DNA from: Mycolicibacterium peregrinum
Lineage (GTDB): Bacteria; Actinomycetota; Actinomycetes; Mycobacteriales; Mycobacteriaceae
DNA: 64,000 nt
Direction of reading: 5' to 3'
Assembly: GCF_001665785.1 (NCBI RefSeq)
Contig: NZ_LZSO01000034.1
Coordinates: 62,001 to 126,000, forward strand
This document shows, in pieces, positions 1 to 8,381 of the stretch. The position numbers were made by a program, and so were the translations under genes. Numbering within the stretch: position 1 is the stretch's first letter; each line of letters opens with the position of its first letter. Below the pieces are notes generated by a model. That model was not told where the DNA came from, ran no database searches, and worked only from the letters and a program-made list of their open reading frames with translations.

Positions 1-1198
1 ACGAGACGTACGCGTGCCTGGGTAACAGGTCGTAGATGACGAACTGTTCGGTGCTGAACGAGCCACTCCAGACATACCCCGCGCTGGTCTCCACCGGGTC
101 GGGCCCGAAGATTCGGCCGTGGTTGTTGGGGAACAGGAAGAAGTTGTCCGAGTAGCCCAGCAAGGGGCCAGTGGGCTGCTGCCCGTAGGTCACGTCGTCG
201 ATCGTGCCTTGGAACCCGGTGCTGTGAATGGGCTGAGCAGGGTAGCCGGACCAGAACATCACCGTGTTGAGTTTGCACGCGGCCTCAGCCGCGGATGTCG
301 ACGTCGGGTCGACGATGATGACGTTGACCGGTTCCAGTACCGTCCGGCCCTGGTACGGCAGCCCACCGTAATTCGATATCTGCCCGTTGGACTGCAGCAT
401 CCATTTGCCGATATCGCCGTAGGCCGTGGGGACCTGATCAACGGGAGTCGGTACCCCAGGCGCAATCGCCGGAACGGCGTTGACGCCGATCGGCGTGGTA
501 CTGGCCGCCGGCCCGAAGTGGTTGGCGCCCAGGGCGAAGCGTTCGACTTCCCGATGGACCAACTGCAGCACCGCCTGCACCATCGGCATCGGAACGGTCG
601 GCGCACCACCGGTATTCGCCGCCGAAGGCAAGTCGACGGACAGGACGGTGGCGGGAGAGCCGGAGGGAACCGGGCCGGCGGTGGGTGCGGTAGCCAGGCG
701 TGAGCGGATTCGAGTGGCGTGGGGGCGCACGCTCGTGGACGGGGTCGAGACCCCGGTCGGCCTGGCAGGTGCGCCGGAGCTCAGGGGAGCCGGAGTCTTC
801 CGCGAAATACGCACCGACAATCCCGGTATCGGCGCCGGGCCGGCGCCGCCGGCCTGCTCATCGCCGATCGGAGCCCGGCGGCTGTTGGCCGCTGTGATCC
901 TCGGCGTGGATGACAACCCGGGCTTGCGGGTCTTGGCGCCAGGCGATCCGACGGAGGGTGGTCTCTTCACCGTGCCGGCACCGGCCGGTGAATCCGAAGA
1001 ATGTGCGACGGAACCGGCGTTATTGCCCGGGGAACCTTCGGCATTGGCGATCCCGGCGCTGCCTGCCACCACTGCGCCGATGCCCAAGCCCAGCGCCAAC
1101 AAACCGACGCGCCCAACATGGATTGCTGCTCCCGGCCCGGTCGGTCCGGTGGAAGGCCGATCTTGGGCTGCGATATGCGAGGCACTGTGCCGACCCAT
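1..1198 (-). CDS. Secreted mycobacterial protein of unknown function, C-terminus cut by the window edge
   Basis: The frame is open from an ATG at 1198 leftwards to base 1, so about 399 residues are visible and the stop lies outside. The N-terminus has an R/H-containing stretch, a hydrophobic core around residues 30-48 (VGLLALGLGIGAVVAGSAG) and an ANA signal-peptidase-like site, so export is likely. Residues about 50-205 are rich in Pro, Ala, Ser and Thr, which looks like a flexible linker. From about 205 on the sequence is more ordered and aromatic (YGDIGKWML, VNVIIVDPTS, GYSDNFFLFPNNHGRIFG, YVWSGSFSTEQFVIYDL), which suggests a folded outer domain. I do not recognise the family with confidence. 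The opposite-strand frames here lack any signal sequence or motif. Confidence 0.7.
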   Translation of the reverse strand, partial: MGRHSASHIAAQDRPSTGPTGPGAAIHVGRVGLLALGLGIGAVVAGSAGIANAEGSPGNNAGSVAHSSDSPAGAGTVKRPPSVGSPGAKTRKPGLSSTPRITAANSRRAPIGDEQAGGAGPAPIPGLSVRISRKTPAPLSSGAPARPTGVSTPSTSVRPHATRIRSRLATAPTAGPVPSGSPATVLSVDLPSAANTGGAPTVPMPMVQAVLQLVHREVERFALGANHFGPAASTTPIGVNAVPAIAPGVPTPVDQVPTAYGDIGKWMLQSNGQISNYGGLPYQGRTVLEPVNVIIVDPTSTSAAEAACKLNTVMFWSGYPAQPIHSTGFQGTIDDVTYGQQPTGPLLGYSDNFFLFPNNHGRIFGPDPVETSAGYVWSGSFSTEQFVIYDLLPRHAYVS

Positions 1199-1422
1199 GG
1201 CTGTCCCGATCGTTTCCGGCGGATCACCACAACTGTCCGCGTGTTCCCAGCCATCGTCGGCTGACGATGTTTATACCTGCGGTTCGAGGCCGGGGTGAAC
1301 GTTTCGTTCAGCGAATCGGGGGAGACCGGAGATTTCGTGACGGTTTCAGTTGCGCAAAGGTACTGCAGCAGGGCCGCGGTGCGATGCGCCCATATGGCCG
1401 GCCTGGCTCTAGCTTTGCCACC
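1199..1422. other. Divergent intergenic region
   Basis: It separates the leftward secreted gene from the rightward CBM2 gene, so both promoters should lie here. I saw no clear operator or hairpin. Confidence 0.4.
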
Positions 1423-1851
1423 ATGGCGGGATTGGGCATACACGTGAAGCGCTGGCGCACAGCGGTTCAGGTAGCGGTGTCGGCGTTACTGGTTGCCATT
1501 CCCGGGTTTGCCGTCGTTCCCGTAGCTCATGCGGCTGCGCCCGCGGCGAGGTTGTGGGTGTCATCGACATGGCAGACCGGCTTCATCGGCCACTTCACGA
1601 TCACCAATCCGAGCGCGGTGCCGCTCTCCGACTGGAAGCTCGAATTCGACCTGCCGATGGGTGAATCCGTCTCGCACACGTGGAGCAGCAACATCACGCG
1701 ATATGGCACGCACTACGTACTCACGCCCGCGAATTGGAATCGCATCATTGCACCTGGCGGTACCGCCACTGGCGGCCTCAGAGGCGTGTTGTCCGGGTCG
1801 TACACGCCACCCTCGAATTGCGTGCTCAACGGTCAATTTCTGTGCACCTAG
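1423..1851 (+). CDS. Secreted CBM2 carbohydrate-binding protein (Rv1987-like)
   Basis: The protein has 142 residues: an N-terminal signal peptide (VKRWRTAVQVAVSALLVAI, cleavage near VAHA-A) followed by a single CBM2-like beta-sandwich. Features of the fold are the aromatic positions in STWQTGFIGHFTITN, SDWKLEFDLP, TWSSN, TPANWNRIIAPGG and two cysteines near the C-terminus (NCVLN, FLCT) that could form a disulfide. There is no catalytic domain, so it should bind polysaccharide (cellulose or chitin) rather than cut it. It matches my memory of M. tuberculosis Rv1987, often called a possible chitinase, almost residue for residue in the core. ATG 1423 is chosen because it gives the same MAGL start as that protein; GTG 1444 is the alternative. 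The frame stays open for 40 codons past its stop. Confidence 0.88.
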   Translation: MAGLGIHVKRWRTAVQVAVSALLVAIPGFAVVPVAHAAAPAARLWVSSTWQTGFIGHFTITNPSAVPLSDWKLEFDLPMGESVSHTWSSNITRYGTHYVLTPANWNRIIAPGGTATGGLRGVLSGSYTPPSNCVLNGQFLCT

Positions 1852-2285
1852 CGGCGGCTGCGCAACGCGTCAGGGCAAGCCTTGGCAAATGGAAAGCTGA
1901 CCATCGACCAGGCGTCCACTGATCGCCTCCGGGCCGACCTGTACTGGGGTTTTGCCAGAATTCGGATGTTCTAATACAGTTCTCCGCTAATTACTACACC
2001 TCTGTAGTGCCAGGTAGAGTGACCTCAATCACATTGTGGCAATAAGGGTGGTAGTTGCCATAAATGTGACGTGTCGGCGGCGGGCTGACCTTTGCGTCGC
2101 CTCGGCCGAATAGCACCTAGCAAACTCTTGGTGGCGTGCATCTGGTCGGATCGGCGCGTGGCCGCCCCAGAGTGACCGGTGCACGGTTCATCCCTGTCTT
2201 TTGGCGCCTGAATGGCGGTGGGAGGGGGCGGGCGTGTCGGACACGGCTCCACAAATTTCCACAGTTCACAGAAGAGAGTACGACC
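1852..2285. other. Intergenic region with post-stop remnant frame and a dyad
   Basis: Bases 1852-1974 continue the CBM2 frame after its TAG for 40 codons, with protein-like composition (LANGKLTIDQASTDRLRADL), then TAA. A perfect 6-bp dyad lies at 1993-2008 (annotated separately). The remainder to 2285 holds the leader of the lysozyme-like gene, with a GAAGAGAG ribosome site just before its ATG. No other gene is supported. Confidence 0.4.
1993..2008. promoter_or_regulatory. BlaI/MecI-like dyad ACTACA-CCTC-TGTAGT
   Basis: Two perfect 6-bp inverted arms are separated by 4 bp, and the arms contain the TACA/TGTA core known for BlaI/MecI repressors. It lies 277 bp upstream of the lysozyme-like gene. 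The similarity to the dyads at 45-50 kb suggests control by the BlaI encoded at 47.3-47.7 kb, which is inference. Confidence 0.4.
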
Positions 2286-2969
2286 ATGCCGAAGTTCGGC
2301 GGATCAACCGAGACGTTCGGAAAACAGAACCACGCAAAGAAAATCATCACCACTGTTCTCATCGCTACCGGGCTCGGCGGTGCCACTCTCCTTTCTGCTC
2401 CGACGCACCGACACACCGTGGTCGCGGTGGAGCAACCGCCGGCGGTGGACCCAGTCACCAAGAACGCCGCAGCCGTCGTCCCCACACCACCGGTGGTGGT
2501 GACCAAAGACTCCAGCGCGCAGGACATCGTCAAGGCCATCGTCAGCCAGGGCCACGCCGCCAGGCTGAGCGAAGACCAGATCAAGACCGTCATCGCCACC
2601 GCGAAGATCGAGTCCACGTTCCGCCCGACCGTGTCCGGCGGTGTGCAGGCCTATGGCAGCTCAGGAGGCGCGGCTGACGAGGTCATCGGTCTGTTCCAAG
2701 AAAAGGCCAGTTTCGGCACCGTCGCTGAACGCCAGGACCCCAACAAGGCGATCGCCCGGTTCATCGCCCGGTTCTCCGAGGCGTCCAAGAAGTACGCCAT
2801 CAATGGCGACAGTGTGCTGGCGGCCACGCTGGCGCAGAACCCGCAGCTGGTCAAGTACCGCGGCAGCGGCGTGGGAACGCAGTACTACAACACCATCAAG
2901 GCCGCGTTGAGCGCGGCCGCAGACTTGTACAACCAGGCGGCAGGCCCTGCACTGCAACCGGTCACCTGA
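2286..2969 (+). CDS. Exported lysozyme-like (SLT-type) protein
   Basis: This 227-residue protein begins with a charged N-terminus, then a hydrophobic stretch (IITTVLIATGLGGATLL, about 20-36) that may be a signal peptide or anchor, then a Pro/Val-rich linker. Residues about 75-215 look like a lysozyme-superfamily domain: VIATAKIESTFRPT supplies the candidate catalytic Glu (about residue 108) and is followed by VIGLFQEK, as in soluble lytic transglycosylases and related phage lysins. The likely role is cleavage or binding of peptidoglycan outside the membrane. It is not an Rpf domain. The start is fixed by the purine-rich site GAAGAGAG 10 bp upstream. A BlaI-like dyad lies further upstream. Confidence 0.7.
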   Translation: MPKFGGSTETFGKQNHAKKIITTVLIATGLGGATLLSAPTHRHTVVAVEQPPAVDPVTKNAAAVVPTPPVVVTKDSSAQDIVKAIVSQGHAARLSEDQIKTVIATAKIESTFRPTVSGGVQAYGSSGGAADEVIGLFQEKASFGTVAERQDPNKAIARFIARFSEASKKYAINGDSVLAATLAQNPQLVKYRGSGVGTQYYNTIKAALSAAADLYNQAAGPALQPVT

Positions 2970-3230
2970 CCCCTCCACGCCGTACCCGTCGGACCGGCTT
3001 GGTGATGCCGTAGTAAGCGATCACATCGTCGGTGACGATGCCGCGGTGGTCAGCGGCTCGGTGAGTTCTATTCGCGCAGAAGTTATCTAGAGGCTGTGCC
3101 GCTACACCGTCGAACGGCGGTGTCAGACTGCGATCGCCTGCGCCACTCAAGTGGTTGGGTTATAGTCCCGGCCGGACGAGGGTTCAGCTGTAACTTGACC
3201 CACACCGCAGGCACACGCGAGAGGAAACCC
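2970..3230. other. Intergenic region, no gene seen
   Basis: It contains no convincing frame, hairpin or known operator. It should hold the promoter of the downstream lipoprotein gene. Confidence 0.3.
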
Positions 3231-3839
3231 ATGAGGACGAGCGCATACCGCCACACGGCACTTGCCGGCCTGGCCGCAGTCGCGCTGATCACCGCGGGCT
3301 GCAGCAACGACAAGAGCGTCGACGCATCGATGTCGCCTCAGGTCGGATTGATCTCCACCTCCACGGTTCAAAACCCGGCACAGACCGCACCGGTGAAGCT
3401 CATCGGCGAGAGGGACGTCGAGGTGACGCTGACCGGCCCGATCGCTGCCAAATACGCGTCGGCCACCGATGAACAGAAGGAACTCCTCGGCAAGCCGCTG
3501 ACAGGTGACCGTAACGCGGGCACACGGGACAGCGGCGTGGTGTTCCAGCAGTTCCAGGGCGGGGTGATCGTCGCCAAGAATGACGAGGCCGGCACACCTG
3601 CGTACATCACCTCGGGCAAGATCCGGGAAGCCTGGAACGTCCCACGCGACCCCGCCGGAGTGCCGGCGGTCACCGGCGACAACGGCTCGGCAGGCCCGCT
3701 GGGTGTCCCTACCAGTGACGAGACCGCCGACGGCGAGCTGCTGGTATCGACGTTCGAGCACGGCAAGGTCGAGTACGACGCGAGGTCCGGTGAAGTCAAG
3801 GTGACGGTCAACGACAAGGTCGTACCATCCGGGCTGTAG
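3231..3839 (+). CDS. LGFP-repeat lipoprotein
   Basis: The 202-residue product has a type II signal peptide with a lipobox ending at ITAGC (Cys about residue 24), so it should be a lipid-anchored envelope protein. The mature part carries about two LGFP-type repeats: one around KYASATDEQKELLGKPLTGD with FQQFQGGVIVAKN and a conserved W in REAW, and one around AGPLGVPTSDE with VSTFEHGKVEYD. LGFP repeats occur in actinobacterial wall proteins such as corynebacterial PS1/Csp1 and are thought to help dock proteins to the mycolyl-arabinogalactan wall. ATG 3231 is preceded by a GAGAGGA ribosome site. It has no obvious operon partner. Confidence 0.82.
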   Translation: MRTSAYRHTALAGLAAVALITAGCSNDKSVDASMSPQVGLISTSTVQNPAQTAPVKLIGERDVEVTLTGPIAAKYASATDEQKELLGKPLTGDRNAGTRDSGVVFQQFQGGVIVAKNDEAGTPAYITSGKIREAWNVPRDPAGVPAVTGDNGSAGPLGVPTSDETADGELLVSTFEHGKVEYDARSGEVKVTVNDKVVPSGL

Positions 3840-3904
3840 CCGGCCGACCTTCGCGTCGCGCGCTGTTGAGGGGGCGGGCCCGGTTGGTCGTCTAGGTTGG
3901 CAGG

Positions 3905-4453
3905 ATGTCGTCCGTCACACCAGATCCGCTCGTGCAGGAGATGCTCGACGAATTCGCACTGCGCAAGCTGGTACACGGGTACTGCCGGGCGGTCGATCGC
4001 GGGGACATCGTCGCGCTCCGGAGCCTGTACCACCAGAACGCGGACGATGACCACGGCGCCTTCTCCTCGGGGTCCGTCGATGATTTCCTGCGCACGCTCG
4101 TCGACACCCGTCCGTATCTCCGGTCGATGCAACACCACATCACCACGACGAACTTCGCGATCAACGGCAACCGCGCGGAGGGGGAGATCTACAGTATCGC
4201 CACGCACACGTTCGCCTCGGGCGACGGCGAAACCGAGCTCGTAATCGGTGGACGGTACCTGGACGAGTATGAAAAGCGCGATGGCGCATGGAAATTCGCC
4301 GCGCGGCAGATCGTGACCGACTGGGCGCACGTGCACAACCCGTCGACAGTCGACATGAGCCATCCGACGACGCGCGCGACTTCAATCGGTAGTCCGGGGC
4401 CCGATGACCCGTCGTACGCGTTCTTCTCGCTACTCGGGCAGAACGCGGAGTAA
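3905..4453 (+). CDS. SnoaL/NTF2-like protein
   Basis: This 182-residue cytosolic protein has the alpha+beta cone signature of the SnoaL_4 group: LRKLVHGYCRAVDRGDIVALRSLYHQNADDDHG near the start, then a beta-rich half (HITTTNFAINGNRAEGEIYSIA, VIGGRYLDEYEKRDGAWKFAARQIVTDW). Members bind small hydrophobic substrates, act as dehydratases or isomerases, or pair with ring-hydroxylating oxygenases. The H/D-rich motif QNADDDHG and the paired His in QHHITT could be pocket residues. It stands alone, with a convergent reductase next to it, so the substrate cannot be inferred. Confidence 0.72.
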   Translation: MSSVTPDPLVQEMLDEFALRKLVHGYCRAVDRGDIVALRSLYHQNADDDHGAFSSGSVDDFLRTLVDTRPYLRSMQHHITTTNFAINGNRAEGEIYSIATHTFASGDGETELVIGGRYLDEYEKRDGAWKFAARQIVTDWAHVHNPSTVDMSHPTTRATSIGSPGPDDPSYAFFSLLGQNAE

Positions 4454-4466
4454 CGCGACGACGCGA

Positions 4467-5033
4467 TCAGTCGTGTTTCGCCTCGTAGCGCAACAGGACC
4501 GTGCCGCCTGGGAAGGTACGGTTCTCCAACAGTCGCAGCGAGATCCATGACGGCAGCGTCGGGAAGAACGGTGTACCGCCGCCCACGACGGTGGGCGCGA
4601 TCACGATCCGGTATTCGTCCACCAGTCCGGCCTGCACGATCGGTGCGGCGAGTGTCGCGCCGGCCACCTCCATCTGGCCTTCGGTCTCGGCTTTCAGCTT
4701 CGTCATCACCTCGACCGGGTCACCGCGTTCCAGACGGGAGTTCCAGTCGACGGACTCCAGAGTGCTGGAGAACACGACCTTGGGCATGTCGCGCCAGACG
4801 CGGGCGAAGTCAACGATCAAAGGCGTGGCGTCCGGGGCTTCGTCGGCAGTCGGCCAGTATGCGGACATCAGTTCGTAGAGCCGCCGCCCGTAGATCGACA
4901 CGGCGGTCTCCCGCTCGAAGTCGTTCCAGTACTGGTGCAATTCGTCGCTCGGCTCGGACCAGTCGATGTTGCCTTGTGCGTCGGCGATGTATCCGTCCAT
5001 CGACACGTTGAAGCCATAGATGAGTCTGCCCAT
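4467..5033 (-). CDS. RibD C-terminal/dihydrofolate-reductase-like reductase
   Basis: The 188-residue protein opens with MGRLIYGFNVSMDGYIAD, the usual start of the RibD_C/DHFR-fold family, and ends with PTVVGGGTPFFPTL plus LRLLENRTFPGGTVLLRYE, the typical NADPH-binding region and closing strands. In between, KVVFSSTLESVDWNSRL and VAGATLAAPIVQAGLVDEYRIVIAP match the family. Members are NAD(P)H-dependent reductases of unknown substrate, not folate enzymes proper. ATG 5033 is preferred over a start 11 codons earlier because the family begins directly with this strand. It lies tail to tail with the SnoaL-like gene, 13 bp apart. Confidence 0.85.
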   Translation of the reverse strand: MGRLIYGFNVSMDGYIADAQGNIDWSEPSDELHQYWNDFERETAVSIYGRRLYELMSAYWPTADEAPDATPLIVDFARVWRDMPKVVFSSTLESVDWNSRLERGDPVEVMTKLKAETEGQMEVAGATLAAPIVQAGLVDEYRIVIAPTVVGGGTPFFPTLPSWISLRLLENRTFPGGTVLLRYEAKHD

Positions 5034-5137
5034 GAAGATCAGACTGCACCGGGAGACAGAATTCATCGCGACAAATCACGAGATCGTGCTCAAGTCTTGG
5101 GGGCGATGGCGTACGAACTCAGACTCCCGCGGATTGG

Positions 5138-7747
5138 TCAGGGCGTGAGCGCAGCGGCCAGGTAGGGCGCAGTCGCGCTGTCCGGGCACTCCGCAATCTC
5201 CGCAGGTGTGCCCGTGGCGACGATCCGGCCTCCGTCAGCGCCGGCGCCGGGACCCATGTCGACGACGTAGTCAGCCTGTGCGACGACCCGCATATCCAGT
5301 TCGGCGGCAACCACGGTGTTGCCCGCATCGACGAGCCGGTGCAGGTGCGCGAGCAGCCGGTCGGTGTCGGCGGGGTGGAGCCCCGCGGTGGGCTCGTCGA
5401 GCAGATAGAGGGTGTCGCCGCGGTGCGCGCGCTGCAGTTCACCGGCGAGCTTGACGCGTTGCGCCTCGCCCCCTGACAGTTCGGTGGCTGGATGCCCGAG
5501 TCGTAGATAGCCGAGACCGACGTCGCACAGTGCCTCGATAGCTCGAAGTATGTCCGCCTCGCCGTCGAAAAACCCTCGGGCCGACGAAATGCTGAGCTCG
5601 AGCACCTCGGAGATGTTGTGTCCGTGCCACCGGATTTCGAGAGTCTCTGCGTTGTATCGGGTTCCATGGCAATCCGGGCACGGGCTGTAAACACTTGGGA
5701 GGAAAAGCAGTTCGACCATCACCCACCCCTCGCCTTCGCAGGTGGGGCAGCGTCCGCCGGCGACGTTGAAGGAGAATCGCCCGGGCTTGTAGCCCCGAGC
5801 CTGTGCTTCCGGAGTCTCGGCGAACCTTCGCCGGATGTGGTCGAACACTCCTGTGTAGGTGGCGACATTGGATCGCGGCGTGCGGCCGATCGGTTTCTGG
5901 TCGATGCACACGACTCTGCGTATGCCGTGGGGGTCGCCGACCACCTCGCCCGAGGCGGGAGGCGCGGCCTCGGCAAGCAGGTCGTCGTCGCCCAAGTCGT
6001 CGAAGCGGACGGGGCGGCCCAGGTGATCGCCGACGATTTCGGCGAGCGCGTGTGCGACGAGGCTTGACTTGCCCGATCCGGAGACCCCCGTAACTGCAGT
6101 GAGGCATCGTAGGGGGATCGACACAGAAATATCGTGCAGGTTGTTGCGCCGCACGTTGGCGAGCTCCAGCCGGTCGCTCCGATCCCGTGGGGTGCGTGGA
6201 TTGGTCTGTGCGCCCTGACCGAACAAGTAACGGCGGGTGACGGATTCAGTGACCTCGGCCAGACCGGCCGGCGGCCCGCTGTAGAGGATCTGACCGCCGT
6301 CCACGCCTGCACCTGGCCCGATATCGACCAGCCAGTCTGCGGCGGCGATGACATCGAGTGAGTGCTCGACCACGAAGACGCTGTTGCCGCTGCTCTTGAG
6401 TCCCTGCAAGATGTCGCGCAACGCGTCGCGGTCGCGAGGATGCAGACCGGCCGATGGTTCATCCAAGACATAAACGACCCCGAACAGCTGAGACGACAGC
6501 TGTGTCGCGAGCCGGACGCGCTGCAGCTCTCCGCCCGAGAGCGTTGGTGTGCTGCGCGCGAGAGATAAATATCCCAGCCCCAAATTGATCAGCGGTTGCA
6601 GTCGCTCCTGCAGATCGGCCACCAACCGCTGTGCGGCGGCGCGTTTCTCGGCTGACATGTTGGGTGTCAGCCGAACATCTGGCGCCGCGGTATGAGCGGA
6701 GCCTCCAGCCTCCACCCGGGCCTTGACCGCTGACCTACGTGTCTTCTTGTCGAGTACCTCGCGGGACACCTCGGGCGCCCAGTCCGGGCCGAGCACAGTG
6801 CTGCAGAGCGCAGCGAGTTGGTCCAACGTGAGCCGTGACAGCGCGGCGATGTCGAGACCCTCGAATGTCACCGAGAGCGCCTCAGGTTTCAACCGCTTGC
6901 CGTGGCACGTTGGGCATGGTCCACTTCCGACGAACTGCGAGACGCGCTTCTTGACGCCGGCGCTCTTGGTGGTGGCGAAAGTATCCAGCACGTACCGGCG
7001 AGCACCGATGAAGGTGCCTTGGTAGCTGGGCTCCCAGTCGTCCTTGATGGCACGGCGGGTTTGCGCCGGGGTGAGCCCGGCGTACACCGGTACCGTTGGG
7101 CGATCTTCGGTGAACAGGATCCACTCCCGGTCTTTGCGCGGCAGCTTTTCCCAGGGGACGCCGACGTCGTAACCGAGCGAGACCAGGATGTCCCGCAGGT
7201 TCTGTCCGTACCACGCGGGTGGCCACGAGGCGATTGCGCGGTCACGGATCGTCAGCGTCGGGTCCGGCACCATCAGTGCTTCGGTCACCTCGTAAACGCG
7301 ACCCATGCCATGACAGGTGGGGCAGGCGCCCTGCGGCGTGTTGGGGGAGAAGTCTTCTGCGTAGAGCATCGGCTGCTTCGCCGGATAGTTACCCGCACGC
7401 GAGTACAGCATGCGGATCAGGCTGGACAGTGTCGTCACGCTGCCGACCGACGACCGGGTACTGGTCGCACCTCGCTGCTGACGCAGTGCGACCGCGGGCG
7501 GCATCCCTTCAATCGAGTCGACATCCGGAACGCCCACCTGGTCGATGAGGCGACGCGCATAGGGCGCAACGGATTCCAGGTACCGCCGCTGGGACTCGGC
7601 GAACAGTGTGCCGAAGGTCAGGGAGGATTTACCCGAGCCGGACACACCGGTGAATGCAACGAGTGCGTCGCGCGGGACTTCCACATCAACGTCTCGAAGA
7701 TTGTGCTCGCGCGCGCCACGGACGCGAACTCTGTCGTGAGAGCCCAT
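5138..7747 (-). CDS. UvrA-like ABC ATPase (UvrA2/DrrC type)
   Basis: The 869-residue protein contains two UvrA-type ABC modules. Module one has GVSGSGKS (about 34-41), zinc-finger-like CPTCHGMG and CPTCHGKRL pairs, LSGGELQR and VVYVLDEPSAGLHP. Module two has GVSGSGKSSL, CPTCEGEGW, CPDCHGTRYN, LSGGEAQR and LYLLDEPTAGLHP. It is shorter than housekeeping UvrA (about 970 residues), so it is better read as a UvrA2 or DrrC-like paralogue, a group linked to tolerance of DNA-intercalating drugs. It is the last of four leftward genes (FAD monooxygenase, GMC oxidoreductase, GNAT, this), which could be a small xenobiotic-handling group, although gaps of 75-110 bp leave the operon open. Confidence 0.9.
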   Translation of the reverse strand: MGSHDRVRVRGAREHNLRDVDVEVPRDALVAFTGVSGSGKSSLTFGTLFAESQRRYLESVAPYARRLIDQVGVPDVDSIEGMPPAVALRQQRGATSTRSSVGSVTTLSSLIRMLYSRAGNYPAKQPMLYAEDFSPNTPQGACPTCHGMGRVYEVTEALMVPDPTLTIRDRAIASWPPAWYGQNLRDILVSLGYDVGVPWEKLPRKDREWILFTEDRPTVPVYAGLTPAQTRRAIKDDWEPSYQGTFIGARRYVLDTFATTKSAGVKKRVSQFVGSGPCPTCHGKRLKPEALSVTFEGLDIAALSRLTLDQLAALCSTVLGPDWAPEVSREVLDKKTRRSAVKARVEAGGSAHTAAPDVRLTPNMSAEKRAAAQRLVADLQERLQPLINLGLGYLSLARSTPTLSGGELQRVRLATQLSSQLFGVVYVLDEPSAGLHPRDRDALRDILQGLKSSGNSVFVVEHSLDVIAAADWLVDIGPGAGVDGGQILYSGPPAGLAEVTESVTRRYLFGQGAQTNPRTPRDRSDRLELANVRRNNLHDISVSIPLRCLTAVTGVSGSGKSSLVAHALAEIVGDHLGRPVRFDDLGDDDLLAEAAPPASGEVVGDPHGIRRVVCIDQKPIGRTPRSNVATYTGVFDHIRRRFAETPEAQARGYKPGRFSFNVAGGRCPTCEGEGWVMVELLFLPSVYSPCPDCHGTRYNAETLEIRWHGHNISEVLELSISSARGFFDGEADILRAIEALCDVGLGYLRLGHPATELSGGEAQRVKLAGELQRAHRGDTLYLLDEPTAGLHPADTDRLLAHLHRLVDAGNTVVAAELDMRVVAQADYVVDMGPGAGADGGRIVATGTPAEIAECPDSATAPYLAAALTP

Positions 7748-7854
7748 TTGCTCACGTCCTTCCTGTTCTGGTCACCTCCAAGTCGACTGCTCACACCGAC
7801 GCTACCCACATGTGTGGGCATGCCAGTACCGATACGTACCGGACGCCGGCGTTC

Positions 7855-8367
7855 TCAGCGGCTGGGCGCCTGTTGCGTGAGATAGATCAGTGGGCGGCCG
7901 CGATCGTCGATGGTTTCGTGGTGCCGTTCAAACCCCACCTTCTCCAAGACCCGCAGCGAGGGCTTGTTCCAACCGCCGACGGTCGACCAGATCCGGTGGC
8001 GACCTGTGGCGAACCCCGCGTCCAGCACCGCGCGGGCAGCCTCGGTCCCGTAGCCCTGATTGTGGAAGCGTTCGAACAACTCGAAGGCGATCTCAGGCTC
8101 ATCGAGACTGCAGCGGCCGATGATGAGTCCGCAGTAGCCCAGCGGTTCATCATCTGCCCGTCGGCGAATCGTGAGCAGCCCAATGCCGTTCTGTTGGGCC
8201 ATGATCCGTTGCGCGGCCATCCGATCGCGGACACTCTGCAATGACTCGGCGACTCCGCCTTCATGTTCTCCGAGTAATTCGTGATTCCATTCGGCGTCGT
8301 GCTCGTCGCGCAGCTTCAGGTTCAAGCGGGCGGTGGAAAGTGAGGTTTGCATGGCGGCATAGCGCAT
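7855..8367 (-). CDS. GNAT acetyltransferase (RimJ/RimL type)
   Basis: The 170-residue protein shows the GNAT pattern: TARLNLKLRDEHDAEW at the start, LGYCGLIIGRCSLDEPEIAFELFERFHNQGYGTEAARAVLDAGF holding the acetyl-CoA loop (Q-G-Y-G-T-E-A), and NKPSLRVLEKVGFERHHE, the usual C-terminal helix. RimJ/RimL-type proteins acetylate protein N-termini or small amines. ATG 8367 has GGGAG about 10 bp upstream; ATG 8352 is an alternative. The gene starts 14 bp after the GMC oxidoreductase stop, so co-transcription is likely. Confidence 0.85.
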   Translation of the reverse strand: MRYAAMQTSLSTARLNLKLRDEHDAEWNHELLGEHEGGVAESLQSVRDRMAAQRIMAQQNGIGLLTIRRRADDEPLGYCGLIIGRCSLDEPEIAFELFERFHNQGYGTEAARAVLDAGFATGRHRIWSTVGGWNKPSLRVLEKVGFERHHETIDDRGRPLIYLTQQAPSR

Positions 8368-8381
8368 TGCCTTGACTCCCG

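Noticed and set aside
119..1298. Long rightward frames over the left-edge region
   Set aside because: They are rich in Arg, Pro and Gly, have no signal or motif, and lie opposite a leftward frame with a clear signal peptide that runs off the edge.
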